Shown here: one piece after another, positions 8,201 to 12,276 of the stretch
Position numbering within the stretch: the stretch's first letter is position 1
Layout of the letters: each line of letters begins with the position of its first letter
Source of the DNA: DASUFI01 sp036274635
GTDB lineage: Bacteria; Planctomycetota; B15-G4
DNA: 12,276 nt
Direction: 5' to 3'
NCBI GenBank assembly: GCA_036274635.1
Contig: DASUFI010000093.1
Coordinates: forward strand, 1 to 12,276
The notes under the pieces: model-generated
The model's input: only the letters and a program-made list of their open reading frames with translations
Told to the model about the DNA's origin: nothing
Database searches by the model: none
Program-made: the position numbers and the translations under genes

Positions 8201-9327
8201 GCCCGATCGGCGACGACGACCCGCTGGCGCAGGAATTCCGCGACGCGCTGCTGGCGCTGGAGGCCGAAGGCGCCGTGCTGCGCACGCGCCTGTCGAGCCG
8301 GCCGGCCTGGTGCATCCGCCGGCTGCTCGCGCGCATCCACAAGCTGACGCTGGAGCGGCTGCGCGCCGAGATCGAGCCGGTCTCGGCCAACGACTGCCTG
8401 CGCTTCCTGGCCGAGTGGCAGCGCGTGGCCGGCGAGCCGCGGCCCTCGGGCCCGCGCGCGGTGCTCGACGTCGTGCGCCAGCTCGCCGGCTGGCAGGCGC
8501 CCGCCGCGCAGTGGGAGGCGCGCATCCTGCCGGCGCGCGTGCCCGGCTACCGCAAGGCCTGGCTGGACGAGCTCTCGCTCTCGGGCGAGGTGGCCTGGGG
8601 CCGGCTGTGGGGCGCGGGCGTGCTGCCCATCCGCAACGCGCCGGTGACGCTCTTCCCGCGCGAGGACGCGGAGGCCTGGCTGGGCCTCTCGACGCCCGGC
8701 GACGTCTGGAGCGTGAAGGGCCCCGGCAAGGTGGTGCTCGAGACGCTGGGCCAGCGCGGCCCGAGCTTCCAGCAGGAGCTGCTGCGCGCCACGCGCCTGC
8801 TGCCGGCGCAGCTCGAGCAGGGCCTCGCGGACCTCGTGGGCCTCGGGCTCGTGACCTGCGACGCCTTCTCCGGGCTGCGCGCGCTGCATGGCGGACGGCG
8901 CGTGCACGGCGAGCGCGCGCGGCGCGGCGCGCCGCCGGCGCCGGCCGGGCGCTGGGCCGTCTTCCGCGGCGCGGCGCTGCCGACCGCGCCGAGCGCGGAT
9001 TTCGTGGCGCGGCAGCTGCTGCGGCGCACGGGTGTGGTCTTCCGCCGCAGCGTCGAGCGCGAGAAGCTGCCGGTGGCGTGGGGCGCGGTGCTGCGCGCGC
9101 TGCGCACGCTCGAGGCGCGCGGCGAGGTGCGCGGCGGCCGCTTCGTCGGTGGGTTCCCAGGAGAGCAGTACGCGCTGCCCGAGGCCGTGCCGCGCCTGCG
9201 CGAGGCGCGGCGGCGCGGGGGCGAAGTGCCGGCGGCGATTGGGCCGGGCGATCCGTGGGACGCGCTGCGCGAGGCGCTGACGACGGAGTTCAAGGGGGCG
9301 CGGCCGGAGCGGGTGGGAGGGCCATGA
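5293..9327 (+). CDS. lhr: Long-form Lhr-type DExH helicase
   Basis: This gene encodes 1344 residues, somewhat shorter than E. coli Lhr (about 1540). Superfamily 2 motifs are complete: Q-motif area TAPQQLGW (31-38), Walker A APTGTGKT (51-58), SPLRALSND (86-94), TTPESL (143-148), DEIH (170-173), SAT (205-207), LVFVGTR (274-280), ATASLELGLDIGDID (328-342) and QRVGRAGH (358-365). The Lhr-specific body follows, with ERFFDESGG and FGGRINRAWGLALRK near 645-680 and LDDAPLEERR (853-862). The C-terminal part has PIRNAPVTLFPR near 1114 and RGEVRGGRFVGGFPGEQYA near 1276, so it is the long form, not the Lhr core alone or the ligase-associated type. Lhr proteins are ATP-driven 3'-5' single-strand translocases that unwind RNA:DNA or DNA duplexes in repair. 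The C-terminal domain of E. coli Lhr has been reported to remove uracil from DNA. The ATG at 5293 is chosen because helicase homology begins soon after; its ribosome site is weak. The stop overlaps the lipoprotein start. Confidence 0.95.
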   Translation: MHTSVPPPDHALSGFLPVVARWFREELGAPTAPQQLGWPAIRAGRHVLVAAPTGTGKTLAAFLWAIDGLLRQGAALRDETQVLYVSPLRALSNDVQKNLQRPLDALVARDPTLPAVRVLVRTGDTPAGARAAMTRKPPHVLVTTPESLYILLTSDGGRRLLSTVRTVIVDEIHALARDKRGSHLSLSLERLAALCGEGLQRIGLSATQKPLDAVAHLLVGAGRQCELVDIGHLRELDLDVLLPDTPLSSVCSHEQWGELYRKMAEAIRAHRTTLVFVGTRKLAERLSARLSEHLGAERVGCHHGSLSREMREQAERRLKAGELSVLVATASLELGLDIGDIDLVIQVGAARSIATLLQRVGRAGHGVTRVPKGRLVPLTLDEAFEAAALLAAVQDGLLDRTPQPPAALDILIQQIVAACVAQDWSEDELFAALRRAWPYRELTRADFDACVALHAGGRIALLHRDGVGGRLRATKRARMPAITSGGAIPDNADYRVLLEPEGTFVGTLNEDFAVEANARDVFQLGNASWQIVKVEPGVVRVVDARGQPPTLPFWLGEAPARTSELSALIGEVREGLAAALTEHAGDPPRGGLPGDVAAAADWLRARTAVGRGAGVPLELAVQLASHVAEGLAALGAVPTQRRVILERFFDESGGQQLVLHAPFGGRINRAWGLALRKCFCRGFGFELQAAANEEAIIISLGPHHSFPLADAAKFLHPNSAREILVQALLAAPAFTTRWRWNVVRSLLLPRLRDGRPVPPALQRMRADDLLVSAFPQAMACAETLPAGDLPVPMEHPVVRQTVEDGLHEAMDVDGLLALLAGIHEGTIEVRAVDTPAPSAFAHGILSAQPWAFLDDAPLEERRVQAVQRRHARPGGGDESLSDLDPAAIELVRAQAFPDPQGLEELHEALLWMGFLSDAEAREHGWRTWLDELERAGRASAVAGPQGPRWFATEAPRDSKEVLRGRLEALGPIGDDDPLAQEFRDALLALEAEGAVLRTRLSSRPAWCIRRLLARIHKLTLERLRAEIEPVSANDCLRFLAEWQRVAGEPRPSGPRAVLDVVRQLAGWQAPAAQWEARILPARVPGYRKAWLDELSLSGEVAWGRLWGAGVLPIRNAPVTLFPREDAEAWLGLSTPGDVWSVKGPGKVVLETLGQRGPSFQQELLRATRLLPAQLEQGLADLVGLGLVTCDAFSGLRALHGGRRVHGERARRGAPPAPAGRWAVFRGAALPTAPSADFVARQLLRRTGVVFRRSVEREKLPVAWGAVLRALRTLEARGEVRGGRFVGGFPGEQYALPEAVPRLREARRRGGEVPAAIGPGDPWDALREALTTEFKGARPERVGGP
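9315..9320 (+). promoter_or_regulatory. Shine-Dalgarno GGGAGG before the lipoprotein gene
   Basis: GGGAGG lies 3 bases before the ATG at 9324, inside the last lhr codons. The spacing is short, but with the ATGA overlap it supports start by translational coupling. Confidence 0.4.
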
Positions 9328-9773
9328 CCGGCCGACACGGTCGGTGCCTGGCCGCGGGTCTTCCTGCCATCGCGCTCTTGTTGCAGCTGGGCGCCTGCGA
9401 GCCAGCAGCGCGCGACCCACGGCTGCCCCTCAGCCCGCTCGCAGTGCCGGCCACCCCGATCGAGCAAGCGCTTGGCTCGATCTACGGCGTGCCGGTCGCA
9501 TCGGCCGACGATCTGCGCCAATTGCTCAAGCTGCCGGAGCACGTCGCTGCCGACCGGATCATCGCGTACGCGCCGTACCGTCGAGACTCGGATTTCACCG
9601 ATGCCGGCGTCCTCGATCCCGTGCTGCGAGTCCGCATGGGACGGATGTCGCGAGACAGCCTCGAAGTTGCCCAGGCCGTCGTCGTGACGCAGCAGGGCGA
9701 GATCCTGGATCGCTTCGTCATCTCGTCGATCCCTCAGTCGACCGCCACGGGAGTGCTGGTCGTCACGCGCTAG
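9324..9773 (+). CDS. Small predicted lipoprotein of unknown function
   Basis: This gene encodes 149 residues; its ATG shares ATGA with the lhr stop. The N-terminus is a lipoprotein signal: basic MTGRHGR, hydrophobic AAGLPAIALLLQ, then lipobox LGAC with C25 as the lipidated cysteine. The residue after it is Glu. The mature part (about 125 residues) has no motif I know. It contains YGVPVASADDLRQLLKLPEH (54-73), a segment with IIAYAPYRRDSD, and a strand-rich end EVAQAVVVTQQGEILDRFVI. Base use differs from its neighbours: I count about 28 of 150 codons ending in A or T, against about 12 in the last 149 codons of lhr. That suggests either recent acquisition or low expression. It probably sits in the envelope. 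Sharing a transcript with a cytoplasmic helicase is functionally odd and may mean nothing beyond position. Confidence 0.75.
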   Translation: MTGRHGRCLAAGLPAIALLLQLGACEPAARDPRLPLSPLAVPATPIEQALGSIYGVPVASADDLRQLLKLPEHVAADRIIAYAPYRRDSDFTDAGVLDPVLRVRMGRMSRDSLEVAQAVVVTQQGEILDRFVISSIPQSTATGVLVVTR

Positions 9774-9814
9774 CCGCCTCGCGCGCGGGCCGGTCGCGTG
9801 GCACCATCGGGCGC

Positions 9815-10351
9815 ATGGCCCATCGCCCTGCTCCAAGCCGCCCGCCCGTCCTGCGTCCCATCGCGCCGCGCGACGACCCGGCCGTCGCCTCCATCATCCG
9901 CACCGTCATGCCGGAGTTCGGCGCCTGCGGCCCGGGCTTCGCGATCCACGATGCCGAGGTGGACGTCATGCACGCCACGTACACGCAGCCGCGCAGCGTC
10001 TACCTCGTGTGGGAGATGGACGGCCGCGTCGTGGGCGGTGGCGGCGTGGCGCCGCTGGCGGGCGCGGCGCCGGACACCTGCGAGCTGCGCAAGATGTACT
10101 TCCTGCGCGAGGTGCGCGGCCGCGGCTGGGGCGAGGTGCTGCTGCGCCGGCTGCTGGGCGCGGCGCGCGAGTTCGAGTTCGGCACCTGCTACCTCGAGAC
10201 GCTCACCGGCATGGACGCGGCGCAGAAGCTGTACGAGCGCATGGGCTTCCAGCGGCTGCCCGCGGCGATGGGGGACACCGGCCACTTCGCCTGCAACTCG
10301 TTCTACGCCCTCGACCTGCGGAGCGGCCCGCGCGGCGACGGCGACCTCTGA
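9815..10351 (+). CDS. GNAT-family N-acetyltransferase
   Basis: This gene encodes 178 residues of cytoplasmic protein, a single GNAT domain. Residues 12-21 (VLRPIAPRDD) are the usual first strand, and YLVWEMDGRVVGGGGVAPL (63-81) forms the beta2-beta3 region. ELRKMYFLREVRGRGWG (90-106) is motif A, with R101-x-x-G104-x-G106 binding acetyl-CoA pyrophosphate. CYLETLTGMDAAQKLYERMGF (125-145) is motif B, including the common xxLYERMGF end. By family it transfers an acetyl group from acetyl-CoA to an amine on a small molecule, peptide or protein; the acceptor cannot be told. It follows the lipoprotein gene by 41 bases with no terminator seen, so it may share the lhr transcript. No strong Shine-Dalgarno site precedes the ATG and no better start is in frame nearby. 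Its stop codon directly abuts the stop of the opposing PDZ gene. Confidence 0.9.
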   Translation: MAHRPAPSRPPVLRPIAPRDDPAVASIIRTVMPEFGACGPGFAIHDAEVDVMHATYTQPRSVYLVWEMDGRVVGGGGVAPLAGAAPDTCELRKMYFLREVRGRGWGEVLLRRLLGAAREFEFGTCYLETLTGMDAAQKLYERMGFQRLPAAMGDTGHFACNSFYALDLRSGPRGDGDL

Positions 10352-10354
10352 TCA
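10349..10354. other. Palindrome TGATCA forming both convergent stop codons
   Basis: The plus-strand GNAT gene ends in TGA (10349-10351) and the minus-strand PDZ gene ends in TGA (10354-10352). Together they make the palindrome TGATCA with zero bases between coding regions. Any 3' end of either message must lie inside the other gene. Confidence 0.85.
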
Positions 10355-11239
10355 CTTGGGGCTGTCGGGAGGCGGCGGAGGCGGCGCGGTCGGCACGGGG
10401 ACGTCCGGCGCGGCGGGCTCGGCCGCGGGCTGCTGCGCCGCCGCAGCAGCCGCCGCCGCGCGCCGATCGCGCTCGCGGTGCTCGCGGCGCCACGGCTGCG
10501 CGTAGAACATCCAGCGCTCCTCGAGATCCTGCTCGGGCAGCGCATCCCACTCTTCCTTGCTCAGCAGGGGCTCGAGCTCGACGCGCACGAGCTGCTCGGC
10601 GCCGCCGCGCTCGATGAGCAGGGCCAGCACGCCGCCGGGCGCGCGCTCCGTGATGGCTGCCTGCAGCGCGGCCTCCAGCTCGGCGGAGGTGGCGGGCCGC
10701 TGGTCCTCGACGCCCACGATGACGTCGCCCACACGCACGCCCGCGCGGGCCGCGGCGTCCTTCGCGCCGACGCGCGCGACGCGCAGGCCAGGCGGCTCGC
10801 CCTCGGGGCGCGGGTGTACGCGCATCTGCATCCGCCAGCGCGGGTTGCGCACCTGCTCGCGCACCTCGTCGTTCCAGTTCAGGGGGATGTGCCAGTACAT
10901 GAGCTCGCCGTCGTCGTACTTGAGCGAGTTCACGGTCAGGTAGTTCTTGTCGTCGAGCACGAAGTCCTCGGGCGGCAGCACCTTGCCGTCGTGCAGCACG
11001 CGCCGGATCTTGTCTTGGCGGTCGAACTCCACGCGCAGCGTCCCGCGCTCGTCGCGGATCTCGGTGCTGGAGTGATTGAAGGTCTCGTCGAGGCGGTCGG
11101 CGATGCGCTCGCCCACGGCGTGCATGTCCACGCCGCCGGCCCAGGCGGCGAAGACCAGGCCCGCGGTGCCGACGGCCAGCCACAGCAGCGGCGTCCACCA
11201 GCGGATGGCGCCGGCCACGGAGCGCTTCGGGGACTTCAT
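10352..11239 (-). CDS. Membrane-anchored single-PDZ protein with Pro-rich tail
   Basis: This gene encodes 295 residues from the ATG at 11239, chosen for the GGGAGG 6 bases upstream; the frame extends 17 codons further without such support. A basic N-terminus (MKSPKRSVAGAIR) precedes one membrane span (WTPLLWLAVGTAGLVFAAWA, 15-34), predicting N-in, C-out topology. Residues 40-140 are a polar, strand-rich region with no known motif (DKNYLTVNSLKYDDGELMYW, 97-116). A PDZ domain follows at about 145-223: GLRVARV as the carboxylate-binding strand area, AAARAGVRVGDVIVGVEDQ, and ELEAALQAA as the helix. No HtrA- or Ctp-type protease domain is present, so it likely acts as a substrate- or partner-binding adaptor outside the membrane. 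The end is low-complexity: a run of 8 Ala (261-268) and a Pro-rich tail (271-295). It is divergent from the propeller gene, which may be functionally linked. Confidence 0.85.
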   Translation of the reverse strand: MKSPKRSVAGAIRWWTPLLWLAVGTAGLVFAAWAGGVDMHAVGERIADRLDETFNHSSTEIRDERGTLRVEFDRQDKIRRVLHDGKVLPPEDFVLDDKNYLTVNSLKYDDGELMYWHIPLNWNDEVREQVRNPRWRMQMRVHPRPEGEPPGLRVARVGAKDAAARAGVRVGDVIVGVEDQRPATSAELEAALQAAITERAPGGVLALLIERGGAEQLVRVELEPLLSKEEWDALPEQDLEERWMFYAQPWRREHRERDRRAAAAAAAAQQPAAEPAAPDVPVPTAPPPPPPDSPK

Positions 11240-11245
11240 CACGGA

Positions 11246-11251
11246 CCTCCC
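11246..11251 (-). promoter_or_regulatory. Shine-Dalgarno GGGAGG for the PDZ gene
   Basis: On the minus strand GGGAGG ends 6 bases before the ATG at 11239, a near-ideal site that fixes the start of the PDZ protein. Confidence 0.7.
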
Positions 11252-11255
11252 GGAT

Positions 11256-11274
11256 GCCGCTGCTTGGGAGCGGC
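11256..11274. repeat. Perfect 6-bp hairpin next to PDZ ribosome site
   Basis: GCCGCT (11256-11261) and AGCGGC (11269-11274) flank a 7-base loop. On the minus strand it ends 4 bases before the GGGAGG, close enough to affect ribosome access if it folds in the message. Confidence 0.35.
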
Positions 11275-11295
11275 GCGCGAGTCCTTTCACGCTGT

Positions 11296-11313
11296 CTCCG
11301 GCCGTGGCCGGAG
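11296..11313. repeat. Perfect 8-bp dyad, candidate operator
   Basis: CTCCGGCC-GT-GGCCGGAG is an exact inverted repeat with a 2-base centre, near the middle of the divergent gap, 57 bases before the PDZ ATG and 111 before the propeller ATG. Its size suits a dimeric regulator acting on both genes. It could also be a chance GC-rich palindrome. Confidence 0.45.
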
Positions 11314-11414
11314 GGGCATGGCGGCTCGGTGTCGCGCGCCCCCGGCGGCGCGGGACGAAACCCTACCCTCCCCGGTTGGGCGATGGGCCCCCGGTGCCGG
11401 CCCACGCCCCGCGC

Positions 11415-11418
11415 GGAG
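11415..11418 (+). promoter_or_regulatory. Shine-Dalgarno GGAG for the beta-propeller gene
   Basis: GGAG stands 6 bases before the ATG at 11425 and supports that start, which is followed at once by a signal peptide. Confidence 0.6.
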
Positions 11419-11424
11419 TCCGTC

Positions 11425-12276
11425 ATGCCCGCCAGCTCGACGGCCTGCAGCACGCTGGCAGCCGCACTGCTCCTCGTGTCCTCCGCCTCGGCCCACCCGT
11501 GGCAGGACGACGCGGCGGCCTCCCTTCCGGTCGCGTCGGCGGGCCTTGCGCCCTACGTGACCTTCGAGGCCGGCCCGGTGCAGGCGCTTCTGATGACGCC
11601 GGATGGCCGCCAGCTCCTCGCCCTCAACACCCAGGATGACCGCATCGAGGTGTACGGGGTGGAGCTGTCGGTGGCCGCCGGACGTGCGCCGCAGCCGGGC
11701 TTCGTCTCGGTGGGCAGCAAGCCGGCACCGGGTGGCCCCCTCGTCCCGCCGGCGGCCGCCTCGCCGGCGGGCGAGCTGCCCGCGCCCGCGCCGGCGCTGG
11801 CCTGGCGCGGCTCGGTCTTCACCGGCCTCTCGCCGGTGGCCATGGCCCTCGATCCCGCCGACAGTAACCGGCTCTTCGTGAGCAACCACGTCTCGGACAG
11901 CGTCTCGGTCGTCGACCTGGCCAAGCTGAATGTCGTCGCCACGCTCGATGTCGGCGACGAGCCGCAGGGCCTGGTGGTGAGCGGCGGCAAGCTTTTCGTG
12001 ACCTGCGCGCGCGCGCCGCTGGTCGCGCCCGCGCCGGGCCAGGTGGACCCGGGCGAGCTGGTGGACAACGTCGTGGCCGTGCACGGCGCCGCGCCGCCGT
12101 GGGAGCGCCTCGCGCTGCTGCCGCTGGGCGCCGTGCGGCCGCGCGACATCGTGCAGGCGGGCAAGCTGCTCTACGCCATCCCGCAGGACAGCGGCAACCA
12201 CACGACGCTGCTGGACGAGACCGCCGCCACGAAGCTCGGCCTCACGCAGCTGACGCTGGATGCCTTCGACGTGCCG
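11425..12276 (+). CDS. Secreted YVTN/YncE-like beta-propeller protein, N-terminal part (3' truncated by window)
   Basis: The frame is open for 284 codons to the window edge with no stop. It starts with a signal peptide (STLAAALLLVSSASA, 9-23, then HPWQD). The repeats fit a YVTN/YncE-like beta-propeller: YVTFEAGPVQALLMTPDGRQ and LLALNTQDDRIEVYGV form one blade (44-79). SPVAMALDPADSNRLFVSN with HVSDSVSVVDLAKLNVVATL and GDEPQGLVVSGGKLFVTC form the next blades (136-194). Between them lies an Ala/Pro-rich insert (98-126), unusual inside a propeller blade. Such proteins are exported and typically bind partners or act as scaffolds; in large planctomycete proteins they often precede further domains, which cannot be seen here. 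Function is not assignable. It is divergent from the PDZ gene and may share its regulator. Confidence 0.8.
   Translation, partial: MPASSTACSTLAAALLLVSSASAHPWQDDAAASLPVASAGLAPYVTFEAGPVQALLMTPDGRQLLALNTQDDRIEVYGVELSVAAGRAPQPGFVSVGSKPAPGGPLVPPAAASPAGELPAPAPALAWRGSVFTGLSPVAMALDPADSNRLFVSNHVSDSVSVVDLAKLNVVATLDVGDEPQGLVVSGGKLFVTCARAPLVAPAPGQVDPGELVDNVVAVHGAAPPWERLALLPLGAVRPRDIVQAGKLLYAIPQDSGNHTTLLDETAATKLGLTQLTLDAFDVP

Larger units (their letters stand above)
11240..11424. promoter_or_regulatory. Divergent control region between PDZ and beta-propeller genes
   Basis: This 185-base region must contain promoters for both genes. It holds a perfect 18-base dyad (11296-11313), a 6-bp hairpin close to the PDZ ribosome site (11256-11274), and an imperfect 9-bp inverted repeat with one mismatch (11331-11339 with 11348-11356). 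I could not identify convincing -35/-10 pairs in either direction. Confidence 0.5.

Noticed and set aside
5247..9323. Frame-3 open reading upstream of the lipoprotein, giving a 1500-residue fusion
   Set aside because: It is an out-of-frame shadow of lhr; the lipoprotein signal begins exactly at the ATG at 9324.
4681..9420. A very long open frame on the minus strand (over 1500 codons) antisense to lhr
   Set aside because: Its protein is Arg/Ala/Gly/His/Gln-rich with no motifs and mirrors the lhr codons. The plus strand carries the full set of conserved Lhr motifs. Such frames are expected where third positions are nearly all G or C.
5293..10351. lhr, lipoprotein and GNAT considered as an anti-phage or toxin-antitoxin system
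   Set aside because: Helicase and GNAT genes occur in such systems, but the Lhr is an ordinary long housekeeping type. The GNAT lacks a DUF1778/RHH-like antitoxin partner, and there are no nuclease or mobile genes around.
10478..11560. Plus-strand open frame antisense to the PDZ gene
   Set aside because: His/Leu/Gly-rich translation without motifs, and it would cross the divergent control region and the start of the propeller gene.
11287..12201. Minus-strand open frame opposite the propeller gene
   Set aside because: Arg/His/Gly-rich composition and no motif, while the plus strand has a signal peptide, a ribosome site and propeller repeats.

Overview
The window is very GC-rich DNA, with almost every third codon position G or C, from a bacterium that cannot be named from the sequence alone. 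Exported thioredoxins with long helical tails, a single-PDZ membrane protein and a YVTN-type propeller, together with the composition, would fit Planctomycetota or a similar high-GC phylum. That assignment is inference. No RNA gene, insertion sequence, CRISPR array or phage gene was seen.

Layout: (1) 1-2684, plus strand: the end of a GT4-like glycosyltransferase, overlapped by GTGA with a 648-residue unrecognised protein that looks like a helical toroid followed by a beta-rich domain; probably the tail of a surface-polysaccharide operon. (2) 2697-5099, minus strand: two tandem paralogous secreted thioredoxin-like proteins with CPWC (upstream gene) and CGPC (downstream gene) active sites and a shared helical C-terminal module. 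(3) 5293-10351, plus strand: a long-form Lhr helicase, a small lipoprotein whose start overlaps the helicase stop (ATGA), and a GNAT acetyltransferase. (4) 10352-11239, minus strand: a membrane-anchored PDZ protein whose stop directly abuts the GNAT stop. (5) 11425 to the window end, plus strand: a secreted YVTN-type beta-propeller protein, cut by the window edge.

The layout alternates plus, minus, plus, minus, plus. It gives two tight convergent junctions (2684/2697 and 10351/10352) and two divergent control regions (5100-5292 and 11240-11424), both containing perfect inverted repeats. Apart from Lhr (nucleic-acid processing) and GNAT (small-molecule or protein acylation), most products appear to act in the envelope. 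I see no compelling new multi-gene system. The least explained items are the 738-2684 protein, the shared C-terminal module of the thioredoxin pair, and the lipoprotein with atypical codon use coupled to lhr.
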